Assembly: GCA_030248135.1 (NCBI GenBank)
Contig: JASANC010004304.1
Coordinates: 92,254-156,253, forward strand
DNA: 64,000 nucleotides
Reading direction: 5' to 3'
From: Theristus sp. LFF4_11
Taxonomy: Eukaryota; Nematoda; Chromadorea; Monhysterida; Xyalidae
Below the pieces are notes generated by a model. It ran no database searches. It was not told the DNA's origin and saw only the letters and a list, made by a program, of their open reading frames with translations. The position numbers and the translations under genes were made by a program. Positions 36,901 to 47,208 of the stretch are shown here, in pieces. How positions within the stretch are numbered: position 1 is the first letter of the stretch; each line of letters opens with the position of its first letter.

Positions 36901-37909
36901 GCCGCGCGCCCTGCTGCTGCAACAACAACAGCGGCACGACGTTGCGACGGACGCGTTTACGGCTAAAAGCCGCACATGTGCCCTGACGAACAACGATGCC
37001 AATCGCGATTCGAGAGTGGAGTTGAGCTCGATCAGTGGCCTGCTGGACAAACTGAACACGAGCAGCCTCGCGAGGTCACTTGCGAACAATGACAACTATG
37101 AAAGTCTGAACAGACAAGCGTCCGGCGGTCGTCACCTGAAACGACATGTCACCTTCAACGGCGAGCCGAGTGTGCCCGTTGACTTCGAGCCCCTCGGACG
37201 GGCCGGTTATCTCTTTCGAGTGCAGCCGACACAGCAAACGTCAATGTTTCGTCGCGGGAGCGAGCGGATGGTGGGCAATCAACTGCGTGGCAACAACACG
37301 CACAACGTCAGTGGGATCTACGATCGGCAACGTTTGATGGACACCATCGAGCAGCTGAGGCGCGCTGGCTCTGAGCGCGAAGCACAGTCACAACAACAAC
37401 AGCACCAACAACCGTCAGCAATCGCCACCGATGCGCAACGCCACTGCAATCGTCCACTGACCGTCCAGTACGCTTCAGCGTTGAACGCCCGCCCATCCGC
37501 CGGCGCATTCATGAACGCAATCCCACTGTCGACGTGGCTGCCTCATTCCGCCGGTCCACAGTCGTCCACCTCTGCAGCGTCGTCAACGTCAAGTGGCGTC
37601 AGTTCAGGCGACAATCAGCTGCCACTGCCGCCACCAATTCCCGAGAAACGACTACTGACCAGCAAGCATTGGCCACCACTCGTTCAAAATGCAACCAATC
37701 AGCACGCAGCACCAGCAGCTGCGTTCTCGCCAAACACCACCAATGACAGCGGTGTACTGAATCTTTCACTGGCTGATGAACGCAGATTCATGCAACTTCG
37801 CAACGAATACAACAATCAACATGCTGCTCGACCAAAGTCGGCACTGGCCGAACAGACGCGCTTTCCATTATCGGCCGTTCAGTTGGCAACCGAAAGTGCT
37901 ATGCTTTAA
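21926..37909 (+). CDS. tutl: Turtle/IgSF9-type adhesion protein: 5 Ig, 2 FN3, transmembrane, long cytoplasmic tail
   Basis: Exons: about 21926-22112, 30851-30994, 31078-31193, 31328-31502, 31611-31780, 32076-32190, 32783-32982, 33097-33199, 33285-33400, 33505-33688, 33879-33985, 34062-34242, 34370-34447, 34576-34711, 34824-35003, 35333-35523, 35787-35913, 36177-about 36380, 36574-37909. Phases join throughout except at the last junction. Each Ig has its paired cysteines and the DxGxYxC-type motif (DEGTYYC, DTGWYTC, DEGVYKC, DYGHYQC). FN3 repeats follow, then a membrane helix (IAIMAAILGGLLFLVLFLIL) and a Ser/Gln/His-rich tail of over 500 residues with a proline motif (PLPPPIPEKR). The order Ig5-FN3x2-TM-long tail matches Turtle/IgSF9, neuronal surface proteins in dendrite and axon patterning. 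Signal peptide exon not found. The exon ending at 35003 uses a GC donor. Intron 1 hosts another gene. Confidence 0.85.
24841..26776 (-). CDS. Secreted DB-module / FN3 / Ig protein, nested in a turtle intron
   Basis: Two exons, 26776-25586 and 25512-24841, join in phase 0 (GGG|gtgagt ... tccacag|GTT) and give about 620 residues. An N-terminal hydrophobic stretch (FSLVLLLPSVGFVTA) is a signal peptide. Next comes a DB module (cysteines spaced CC...C...C...C...C...CC...C...C...C...C, with TISGCLANGHNNTACCR), an FN3 domain (PSEPRNVRVRV...), an Ig domain (DFGNYQCSATN), a second DB module split by the intron (starting NCCVKAG, containing GACCLRRK), and a second FN3 domain. No membrane segment or GPI-like tail is visible, so it is probably secreted. 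The arrangement resembles the C. elegans Ig-like/FN3 proteins of the C25G4.10 type. DB modules are essentially nematode-specific; their molecular role is unknown to me. A possible TATA box lies at 28.53 kb. Confidence 0.9.
27364..27442. mobile_element. Very short CAGGGTGT-ended MITE candidate
   Basis: tacagggtgttt on the left and ccaggacacccgga on the right form a short, imperfect inverted repeat around about 80 bp. The terminus matches the Tc1/mariner-like ends seen elsewhere in the window. The right end is degenerate, so this could be coincidence. Confidence 0.35.
28529..28538 (-). promoter_or_regulatory. TATA box candidate on the minus strand
   Basis: The minus strand reads ctatataagc here. 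It is upstream of the nested DB-module gene, whose first coding exon starts at 26776, and is followed downstream by a possible donor (caaagtgagc). A 5' untranslated exon near 28.5 kb spliced to the coding exon would fit, but this is inference. Confidence 0.3.
32269..32410. mobile_element. Fold-back MITE, copy 2 (relative of the 8.1-kb copy)
   Basis: The ends are tagtcgaactctaaatta and its complement taatttagagttcgacta-like, flanked by TA. The arms continue with gagctgattggttggt and atcacgtgatg. The same ordered modules appear in the element at 8135-8297. It sits in the turtle intron between the exons ending at 32190 and starting at 32783. Confidence 0.75.
32479..32708 (+). mobile_element. MITE with two TGACGTCA (CRE) palindromes, copy A
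   Basis: About 230 bp with inverted ends of about 35 bp: left tttttaaacgtgccccact..aaatgacgtcat, right atgacgtcattttagtccggacacgtttgaat. TGACGTCA occurs at 32514-32521 and 32675-32682. A highly similar copy in opposite orientation lies at 41278-41506. It is in the same turtle intron as the fold-back MITE. Confidence 0.85.
36405..36473. repeat. 29-bp tandem repeat (about 2.4 copies) before the last turtle exon
   Basis: The unit is gttgtgctctg followed by a/t-gttgtgtcgtgtgttct, repeated with a single difference. It lies in the unresolved interval between the last two turtle exons and ends in a false acceptor-like ctctgcag. Confidence 0.7.
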
Positions 37910-38201
37910 TTGACTTTATTCAATTTACTGAAAAAAACATATTGTGATCAGTTCTTGTCCATTTTCATGGTGTAAAAAGTTACGCGTTTGCGAATGAGTA
38001 TGCACGGGCAGTTTATTCCGAGAGATTCTATAATGAAAGTGCCTACATATACTTGAAAAATTCCGTTGTCGTTTTTTTGTTTTTTTCGATTTAAACTGAA
38101 ATTTGAAAATAACATCATTTGCAATATTTCATATTGAACTCTGTTTAATGAAGTTGCTTTCCAGTTTGTACACATTTATATTTACATCTGTCAGCTTTAT
38201 A

Positions 38202-38207
38202 TTTATT
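38202..38207 (-). terminator. Candidate polyadenylation signal for the F-box gene
   Basis: TTTATT on the + strand (AATAAA on the minus strand) lies about 150 nt downstream of the F-box gene stop codon, in the short convergent interval shared with turtle. Confidence 0.35.
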
Positions 38208-38357
38208 GATAAAAAAAATACTTTCTTGACTTCGATTGGTTGCTTTTTGGTAAAAAGGTGAATGTTTTGCATTTTTTTGTTATGACTGCATTTTTAGTAA
38301 CAGAGCCCGCATTATCCTGAGTTCCATAGCACATAATACAAATCGTGCGCATTCCGT

Positions 38358-40322
38358 TCACGTCTGTCTTCGCGGTGTCAGCGTGTGCGCGCTGTATCGG
38401 CTGGTGTGCAACAGATCGGTCGCGGAAAACTGCAGCACCGTCGAATCGAGCACTTCTGCAGCAAGAAAATACGAGTTGGAATCAACAAATGCGCCATCGT
38501 CGCGTTCAACGTGCATACTTTTTACTGGCTGAAACGTGCCTTGCAAATGTATGACGGCCTCGGCGTCGACTCGCATGAGTGAAAACGTCAGTGTGTGCAC
38601 CTGCTTGAAGGCGCCGTCGTGGCAGAGCGCTCGAGCGGCCGTGAGCGTCAGATCGGCCATCGCGATCAATTCGAGCTGGCGCAGGGCAGCACACTTGCGT
38701 CCTGCATGAAACACGCATCATCACCCGATCGGAGATCCATGCGTGCGCCGCGAATGCGCGGCTATGATCTTTTCGTTTAGTTCTGCAACTCAGTGTTCGC
38801 AGTTGCATGCTTGACGCGGGAATTGAAAATTGGTGCAGTGACCAGTGTCCCTGAGATACGTGTATGGTTGAGTCACTGGGGACATTTTGGATTGCCGCAT
38901 CAAGCGTGAAATTGATTGCGCATTGAGCCACAGAACTAAACGAAAAGACAATACCAAATTGACTCTTTTCGACAGTCCCGTTTTCTTATGCTTAGCCATC
39001 ACAACATTCCACCAACCGATCACACTCAGCTGGTCGTAGCGCACGTGCAGTCCCCCAATGGCCAGTGTGCTCAGCGTTGTTGGCCAGCATTTCGCAATCA
39101 TCCGACAGACGTGCACGTCCACGGTTGCGTTGACGTCTGCTTGCACCTCAAGACACGGTGGCAGAATGAGTGTTTCCAGCGTTGGACAGCCACAGCCGAG
39201 CGCCCAGAGCACTGCAGAGCCGACTGTGTAGTGTGCGGATGAGAACAGCACATGCTGCAGACGGTGGCTGTGCGCACTGGCCAGCCAGAGACATCTGTAA
39301 AACGAAAATGGTCGAAAAGAAATGAAAATGAAAAGTTGGTCCGTATCTTGCTGCTGGGTCAGTTGTTTTTTTGAGTTCTGAGAACAAAGGGAGCTGGATA
39401 CATCACGCTGTATGTATGTATGGTTATAATGAACGAGTTTTAGTGTCCTGCTTTTTCAGAGTGAATCATCCGTAAATGTGAATGTGTTTACCGGTCACTG
39501 AGCGACTGGTCGCAGTCAGCAATTTTGAGAAACTGCAGATCAGAAGCGGAGGCCAACAACTCAGCAAACGACGACTCGAGGATGCCCCTGAAATGAATAA
39601 TGCCGCGTTCGATTCAGTGCTTCTCAATAATATGTTAAATGTAGAAAAAAGTTCAAACTTCAAAAGTTTGAAGAATTCAAAAGAACTCAAAGAGTTCTGA
39701 AAACACACCCAATTTGTTCAGCCGTCTCATGGACGTGCTGAGCTGCTGGTTGGTTGAATTCAACTCCTGAATCGAAAGTCAAGGTTAAATGATGTCAGTT
39801 AACTTTACATTGAGCTACATCATCAATTACAAAAAAACGCTGATTTGAACTTCAATCTCAATCACAAAAAATGTGCAAGTACCCACTCCCACGTTACCTG
39901 TTATGGTGAGCGCACGGGTGGTTTTGCAAAATCGAGCGAGGCGCTTGAAATCCTGCAAATCAATTTTTTTAGAATTCCCAAAGAAAAGATGAACTGGTAC
40001 TTTTTATAAAATAAAATTGTGTCAAAGTAAAAAGTGCACTTCGCACCCGTTTTGTCAGTTTGCGATTTGCAATGGTCACGTAGTCCCAGCGTTGTGGTTC
40101 TTCGGCCAACTTGCGCCACAACTGACTAACGCAAGCGCAGTTGAGCAGGTCGAAAACATTCAACCATTGAAACACAAGGCGTAACACCCGACTGTGACGA
40201 GTTTCTTCCGAGGTCGTCGTTTTGGCCACCTTTCCATACAGAATGTCATTATTTGAGTGATGATCTTTTTGTGACATCAGTGGATTTGCTGGTGGCGGTG
40301 CTTTGCCACGTGGCAGAGTGGT
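38358..40322 (-). CDS. F-box protein with leucine-rich-repeat-like C-terminal region (5' end incomplete)
   Basis: Exons (minus): 40322-40047, 39952-39898, 39766-39709, 39587-39492, 39294-39017, 38701-38358, phase-consistent, at least 368 residues. The first visible exon carries an F-box (RVLRLVFQWLNVFDLLNCAC then VSQLWRKLAEEPQRWDYVTI). Downstream segments have spaced leucines typical of irregular LRRs (FLKIADCD, LETLILPPCLEV, LRQLELIAMADLTLTAARAL). F-box proteins link substrates to SCF ubiquitin ligases through Skp1, so a substrate-adaptor role is likely; the substrate is unknown. An in-frame ATG sits at 40277, but an upstream exon joining at 40322 (acceptor tttcag) is equally possible. In the last exon I read straight through to the TGA; an alternative GC donor (CAAG|gcacgt) with acceptor tgctgcag would remove an internal piece in frame. 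The gene converges with turtle, 450 bp apart. Confidence 0.75.
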
Positions 40323-41022
40323 CTGAAAGTCACGAACTCGTTTAGAAATTATCGTTGGATTTGTGACAATCGATAACAATTTATGATCTACTTTTTCTAA
40401 CAGACCCTAATTGCAAGTTTTTTCAACTGAATTTAACTTGAGTTCCAAGAAGTAACCCACTAAACAACCGTGCACACGTCAGGCACCGCACAGTGTTACA
40501 GCTAATCAATAAACGACCAGTATAGCGCGTGTTTCACAGCGACAGTACTATTATAAAAGCAGCGTGTCAGTGCCATAACAGCCTGTCCGGGTTGTGCGCA
40601 GCGCGCGTTTCGCAGTACCTTACGAGTCCTTGGTGACTCTGCACATTCACTGTGAGCAAAGTCCCTGGCCACCGTTGCTGAGAGAGCAAGCGTGTAATGC
40701 GCTGCAGTGTGTCTCTGCGTGACGCCACACGGCCAGGACAGGAGCCGCGGCACGCTTCAAAACGGGACACGCTGATTGGCCGAGCACAGTGACCGCGATT
40801 GAATGCGACTCAATCAAATGAGACAACAGCACAGGGCTTGCTCGCGCACAACCCAAGCTGTTTTTTGTTGTGTTGCATTATTTTCAAGTTCAAGTCTTTT
40901 TTGTGGTGTCATGTCTAGTTGGTTCCACCTTCTCAAATCAACACACAAGTGCTCATGCAACGTACGTGAGGACGTATGTTTGCCAGTGTGATTGTGTAAC
41001 ATAAAAAAAACATTCATGGGCT

Positions 41023-42653
41023 TTATCCAGTGAATGGGTTTACCGGTCTGCGTCTCCGTTGTGGTGGACTGTCAATGTAGCCGGAGTCGACTGATTCTGG
41101 ACGGGCAATCAGCTGATGATAGTGGTGCTGCTGCCCACGTTGCGTGACAGCGGCCGCATTTGCTACGACGGTTTCTTGCGCCTCTAACATCTGCTGGTAT
41201 TCGCTGTCCATCTAAAAAGTGTTTCTCATTGGATTTTCACGACAGTTGTTTATTGTGCGGGTAACTATGTATTGTGGGTTTATTCAAACGTGTCCGAAGT
41301 AAAATGACGTCATTTGCTTTAAAAACGCCCGTTTGTCAAAGTACAGGCACTAGAATTTCAATTTGGTGTGACTGATTCGATATTCACCATTTGTTTACGG
41401 GAAGAAATCGGCTAAACGGAAAGTCTGATTTCCTGTGAACGATAAGCGCATGTTTTGCGGCACATGACGTCATTTCAGTGGGACACGTTTGAAAAAATAG
41501 GTCATACTAATTGTACAATCTTTGCATTTGAATTTGACACGCTGATTGACTGCGCATGTAGCTGATAGGACTATATGCATCCCAATTAAAAAGCATCCCA
41601 GTAGATTTCTGACTGACTATGATTTGGAGTTCGTCGATATTTTTATTGAAAAAAATCAGTCGAAAATGCAACACACGAGCGACTCTTGTGAAGTGCGCAG
41701 CCGTTCAATCTGACCGAGCAGCCCGTGCACGTACGCTTCCACCGAGCGTCTGCCCTTGTGCTCTTGGATGGTCGCGTCATTCAGTCGATCCGTTAGTTCG
41801 TTAATTCGCCTGAAAATTTGCGAAACAATTTATATCAATATCAATTTCAACATCAACTTACAGTAATCGCTTGCAGAACAAATATTCGCTCAGAGAAAAG
41901 ATCGTTGTAACGTGTTCGTCGGCACCATAATCTGTTATTTAGACGTTTTATTTTGTGACAGTTGCACTTTTCACGCAAGCTAACGTGGCGAGATGTAGCA
42001 AATAGGCGAGATCTCTGTTTGCACAATGTGATTTATACCAGGATTTTGTACCACTTTGTGTTCAGTTTAGTTCCGTTCAGTTGTGTTTATCTACTAGCAC
42101 CAATAAACTGATCCGCTCGTCTGCGGCGCATCGAACTCTAACTCAGTTCCGCGATACCAAACTCCAAAAACCGCCATCACCCGATCATTTGGTGTTCGCG
42201 GTCGACGAAAACGCTGAGCGTCTGTTCGCGGTCGTTTCGCTCGTCTTCCATTTGCACGCAACGCGCACGCAGCGAACGATTCTCGCACAACAGTCGTTGC
42301 AGATCGTTTCGTTGTTGACGCCGCTGTTGCTGGCGTGCGCCGGTCATCTCGTCAAAGGTTCTGCACAGATCGTTTTGCTGTCGTCGAGAAGAAAAATGCG
42401 ATTTGTCAAGTCCGGCTCGACGAACAAGCGACGACTGATCGAGCAGCCGCTCGATTCGCGTTTCGATCTCGACGATGCGCCGATTCGATGCGGCCACCGA
42501 TTGGTGCTCCTTGGATAGTGTTGCAGAGTGCTCTGCGTCCATGTGCAGCTGTAGCGCCTGCGTGTCCGCGTAGAATCGCTGCCGCTGCTGCCGCTGTGCA
42601 CAGAGGACGCACTCCAGTGGCGCTCGAGCACCGTTGCTGCTGCACGCATTCAT
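41023..42653 (-). CDS. Small C2H2-like / coiled-coil protein with C-terminal NPF motif
   Basis: Three exons (minus): 42653-42181, 41809-41677, 41211-41023, joining in phases 2 and 0 to about 264 residues. Near the N-terminus is a C2H2-like pattern, Cys-x2-Cys ... His-x4-His (ECVLCAQ ... LHMDAEH). The middle is charged and heptad-like (IVEIETRIERLLDQ, LCENRSLRARCVQMEDERN, RINELTDRLND), predicting coiled coil. The tail is basic and ends PVNPFTG; NPF is the classical ligand of EH domains in endocytic proteins. A finger plus coiled coil plus NPF recalls rabenosyn-type endosomal proteins, but I see no FYVE domain, so the family is unassigned. The start ATG follows a possible acceptor (gtgattcag), so an upstream exon is possible. 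Intron 2 holds a MITE. Confidence 0.7.
41278..41506 (-). mobile_element. MITE with two TGACGTCA palindromes, copy B
   Basis: The reverse complement of this segment aligns over its full length with 32479-32708, with most differences being single-base. TGACGTCA sites are at 41305-41312 and 41465-41472. It lies in the intron between the last two exons of the coiled-coil gene. Confidence 0.85.
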
Positions 42654-43382
42654 TCCATGCTGAATCACGAATCGTGAGTGATTATAAAAAAACACGTTTT
42701 TCAGCGAAGAAATCTGGCACTGCACGGGAAATCAAACAGAAAAGGAACAAAGGAAAAAAGTGTCTGTTACAATCTGTTACCATGGCAACGAATGAACAGG
42801 GATGAACAAGCGCGCCAAATTATAAATGTATGTCAAGTCATTGTTGCACCGTTAAACCAGGGTGGTCCAGAATCCCACACCCTAAAACCTGACACTGTAC
42901 CATCCACAACCCCCCCTCGAAATTTGCTTGACATGGTAAAAAAAGGCAAAAAAACTTCTAACAACTAAAAATCTAACTGGTATGTGCAAATGGTACGTTT
43001 TTATGGTCAAATTTGTGAAGTTTTTTGTCAACAAAAACTAAAATAACCCGTTTCATTGTGTAACTGGTAAGAAAAACTATTTGCATTGCGTTTTGAATGG
43101 TTTGCAGTAATTTTCTGAGGGAATATACAATATAGATCTTCACTGGAACTTGGCGAGGTTAGATCAGTGGTCCAAGTCTTGTAGATCACGGTAATTCTTA
43201 GGAGGGGGGGGGGGGGTAAAGTGCAAAAACCAAGTCATACCACACCTAAAAGCAGCCATTCAAATTGCCAAATTTTAGAGGGGGGTGTCAGGTGCCTTCT
43301 CGGTGAGGGGGGTGCACGGGCAGCAAATTTTCCTGAGGGGGGTGCACTGGCAGAAAAATTTCGTGAGGGGAAGGGTGCACGG

Positions 43383-43610
43383 GATCGCACCAGTACCGTG
43401 GGCGGGGGGTGGGGACTGGGGAGGGTACAGGGGTGGACCCCCCACAAAAAATTTTGAAAAAATGCACCCCCCATGGGGGGACCCCCATGGGGGGTCTCAC
43501 GTTACCATAGTTTGGACCCCCCTCACTTTTTGGTCGGCACCCCCCCCCCCCACGGCACCATACCCCCCCCCCTTCGAAAATTTTTTTGGGCCCACGGTAC
43601 TGGATCGCAC
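43383..43610. mobile_element. G-rich hAT-like MITE with 8-bp target duplication and an empty-site copy nearby
   Basis: The element is 43391-43602 (212 bp), with inverted termini CAGTACCGTGGGC and GCCCACGGTACTG. It is bounded on both sides by the 8-mer gatcgcac (43383-43390 and 43603-43610). A related repeat copy near 47331-47340 has a single gatcgcac and no insertion. Terminal CAG/CTG and an 8-bp duplication fit the hAT superfamily. Confidence 0.85.
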
Positions 43611-44190
43611 GGGTAATACCAAATTTTTGCCTTAGAAAAACACAGAAATTCTTGTAAAATATTTTGTGCAAACAAGCTGCTTGTTTGGTCAGAAACAATA
43701 ACAATCTATTACTACTAAACTAGCAAATTGACCCGTGCCTACGGCACGGTTAGCTGATAACTACAATTATTATTTTTGAGTGGATTTTCGCTTTTTGACC
43801 TATGCCCACGATCCGGACTAAAAATGCATTGCATTTTGATTTTGAGCTGCTTCTTCAACCGACTGTTGTTGATTTACCATAGAAATTCGCTTAAATTTTG
43901 AAGGAAAAACGCTAAATTTTGCTGCAAAATCTTTGAAATTACAATGAAGAATGTCAAGTTATCATATATTTAGCTTATATTATGGACTTTAAAGACAAAA
44001 AATCATGGTTTTTGAGCAAAAATTCATGATTTTTGGGTGGTCCGAGAAAATTTTTGGGGGTGTCACTGTTACTTAGGTCCATGTAGGGGGGGGGGGGGTG
44101 GGTGGGGTGTCTAGCAAATTTCGAGGGGGGTGTGGATGGTCCAGTGTCAGGTTTTGGGGGGTGGGTGTCGCGTGACCCCCCCACCCCCCA

Positions 44191-44649
44191 TAGTTGTTCT
44201 AGGGGGGGGGGGGGGGGGGGGCCCCCCCCCCCCCCCCAAAAATTTTCGAATCTATCTCTATCAGACAGGTTTTTTCGGCTCAGCTATTATCTATCTAAAA
44301 AATTTTCTCAGCCAGCTATCTATCTAAAAATTTTTGTCTTCGAACACATGAAATGAGTCAATTTTTGACCAAAATTGACCATTTTTGCTCGTAATTCTCG
44401 AAAATTTTGCTAATTTTTGGTAAAATACTTGATTTTTAGTGCATTTTTAGCATTATTTTGCTGTTTTTATAGCTTTTTAGCGTTTTAGCTATCTATCTAT
44501 CAAATTTCAAAATTTTGACCGGCCCCCCCAAAGTCACATGGGGCCCCCCGCGGCCCCCCCAAATTTTCCAGCTATCTATCTATCTAGAAAATTTGCTCCA
44601 GCTATCTATATCGGCCCCCCCCCCAAACCCCTCGGCTCTGGAACAACTA
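44191..44649 (+). mobile_element. TAGTTGTTC-family element, copy X
   Basis: It begins tagttgttctagggg and ends ctctggaacaacta (inverted). The body has poly-G/poly-C, then cgaatctatctctatcag, ttttcggctcagctatta and A/T-rich modules, then gctatctatatcggcccc. The same order occurs in reverse at 44699-45587. No coding capacity is apparent. Confidence 0.7.
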
Positions 44650-44698
44650 TGCCACCCCCCACGCGGAGGTCTCGGGTGCTCTGGTGTACCCCCCCCCA

Positions 44699-45587
44699 TA
44701 GTTGTTCCAGAGCCGAGGGGTCGGGGGTGGGGGCGATATAGATACCGTATTACCTCTAATAAACCCCCATGGGGGTTTATTTCTTCAGCGACTTCTGGGG
44801 GTGGGGGTTTATTTTTGGGGGGGGGATTATTTTTTGGGGGGGTTTATTTGGAAACCATTTTTAGGGGTGAGCAAAATGGCAAAAATACTTTCCATGGCAG
44901 GAAGGAAGTCGCAGAAACTTCTACTTTTCACAGAGATTTCCTTTTGTAACAGCCTTTTGTAATGAAATTACCACTAACTCATCCCTTTGGGGCCTTTGGT
45001 AGCACAATTTCACCAATGTCACTGCATTCAGCCACTGAATTCGCTAGGTATGTGTTTCAAACAGGTTTCTAATAAACCCCCATGGGGGTTTATTTTTGGG
45101 GGGGGGGGATTATTTGGAAACTTGTCGAGGGGGTGGGGGTTTATTTTTGGGGGGGGGGGGTTTAATTTTGGGGGGGGGGTTTAATAGAGGTAATACGGTA
45201 GCTGGAAAATTTTGGGGGGGGCCATGTGACTTTGGGGGGGGGCCGGTCGAAATTTTGAAATTTGATAGATAGATAGCTAAAACGCTAAAAAGCTATAAAA
45301 ACAGCAAAATAATGCTAAAAATACACTAAAAATCAAGTATAAACGCATATTTTAGCTAAAATTAGCAAAATTTTAAAGAATTATGGGCAAAAATAGTCAA
45401 TTTTGGTGAAAAATTGACTTATTTTATGTCTTCGAAGACAAAAATTTTCAGATAGATAGCTGGCTGTGAAAATTTTTTAGATAGATAATAGCTGGGCCGA
45501 AAAAACCTGTTTGATAGAGATAGATTCGAAAATTTTTTTGGGGGGGGCCCGCCCCCCCCCCCCCAGGCCCCCCCCCTAGAACAACTA
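44699..45587 (-). mobile_element. TAGTTGTTC-family element, copy Y, interrupted by another element
   Basis: The ends are tagttgttccagagcc and cctagaacaacta. It has the same internal modules as copy X in opposite orientation, and is longer because a 454-bp TA-flanked element is inserted at 44745-45198. Without that insertion it would be about the size of copy X. Confidence 0.7.
44745..45198. mobile_element. TA-flanked element with CCGTATTACCTCT inverted termini
   Basis: The left terminus CCGTATTACCTCTAATAAAC and the right terminus (reverse complement CCGTATTACCTCTATTAAAC) differ at one base, and both abut TA (44743-44744, 45199-45200). Inside, a module with the palindrome taaacccccatgggggttta occurs twice (near 44760 and 45075). 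The TA target suggests a Tc1/mariner-like mechanism. Confidence 0.7.
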
Positions 45588-46755
45588 TGCCCCCCCTAAG
45601 ATGTTTGCTTGTGTTCGAACTCAACTTACTTCCTCAATTCAGCAACTCCGCCGACGACACCACAAGACTCACTCCACTCTCCCTGCCACGTTCGCCAGGA
45701 CCCGATCGAGCCTGTTTGTTTCACTCAGCAGCGTCCACCCCATTCCCATCGCCGTCAATTTGTTTCACTCTCACGCGCAACCCCCGTCACCTCGCCCACT
45801 CCCTGGAATTTTGCCCACCCTGTTCCATTTCTGTTTATCTTGCTGTTGGTTCATTGCAGTGTCTATTCGTTTGAGACCCGTCGATTTTTGTTTTGTTATT
45901 TCCAGACATTTGCAAACTAACAAGTACAATAACCAATACAAAATTAAAATTTCTAGAGCGCATTATATTCTACGCTTTTTGAATAAAGTAGGCAAACCCC
46001 CCCCCCCCCCCACCCCCTCGTCTTCGGTACTGAGTGGGGGGAGTCTAGTACCCGTGTCGAGGTAAAGGGGGGAGGGGGGTACACGCCACACGGGTATCTG
46101 CCCGTGCACGGGCAGGATTTTCGGCTGAGGGGGGGGGGTGGCGGTGGGGACCCCCCCCCCGCACTTTCCCTCCGGCCTGAATTTCCCGCTAAAATGGGGC
46201 AACCACCCCCCCCCCGCCCCCCTCACCCGAGGTCCCGCTTTAGCTACTGCTAGCTATCTATATCGACCCCCAACCCCCGCCCGGATCCGGCTCTGGAACA
46301 ACTATGCCTCCAATGCTCTGAAAACCTCATTTTTTGGCAAAAATTTAAGAAAGCTCGACAGAATTTTTTTGACATTGTGAAACTGTAAATTTTCTGAGTA
46401 TTCTGACAGATAGCTGGTTGAGAATTTTTTAGATACATAATAGCTGAGCCGAAAAAACCTCGCTGATAGAGAAATTCGAATTTTTTTTCAGGAGGAGGCG
46501 CGGCCGGCGCCTGCCCCCAGCATTTCTTCTTACATTGTGAATTCTGCGCGTCCGACCCCGACCTGTATCGTCTCTCGTCAAGCGCTACTTTCTTTGGTGG
46601 CTGTTTCGTGGCAGTGGGTCACTCGTGAGCGACGTCGTGAATTGATCGAATTTTAAGCCGGTAAGCTACTTCCAGTTTAGCCATAGTAGTTGTTCCAGTT
46701 TTTTTCGAATCTATCTTCATCACATTAGATTTTTTGACTCAGTCATTGTCTTCAT

Positions 46756-47170
46756 AGCTGTTCCAGAGCCGGGGGGGGGGGGGGGGTGGGGAGGGGGCGA
46801 TATAGATGGCTGAAGCAAATTTTCCAGATAGATAGCTGGAAAATTTTGGGGGGGTGGCGCGGGGGGTCATGTGACTTTGGGGGGCGGTCAAAATTTTGAA
46901 ATTTGATAGATAGATCGCTAAAACGCTGAAAAGCTACAAAAACAGCTTAATAACGCTCAAAATACCCAAAAAATCAAGTATAAACGCGTATTTTGCCTAA
47001 AATTAGCGAAATTTTTGAGAATTTCAATCAAAAATGGTCATTTTTGGTCAAAAATAGACTTATTTTATGCCTTCGAAAACAAAATTTTTTAGATAGATAG
47101 CTGGCTGAGAATTTTTTTTAGATAGATAATAGCTGAGCCGAAAAAACTCCTCTGATAGAGATCAGTAGCG
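46756..47170 (-). repeat. Further, truncated copy of the TAGTTGTTC family
   Basis: It starts tgttccagagccggggg and carries gagggggcgatatagat, tagctggaaaattttgg, the A/T-rich modules and agctgagccgaaaaaactcc in the same order as copy Y, but lacks the far terminus. Additional fragments flank it near 46245-46306, 46390-46480 and 46690-46755. Confidence 0.6.
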
Positions 47171-47208
47171 AAAGCGGGACCTCGGGTGAGGGGGGGTGTT
47201 TGCCTAAT

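Noticed and set aside
43285..43635. Gly/Pro-rich open frames in the repeat island
   Set aside because: Products of poly-G and poly-C runs within transposons, with no conserved protein features.
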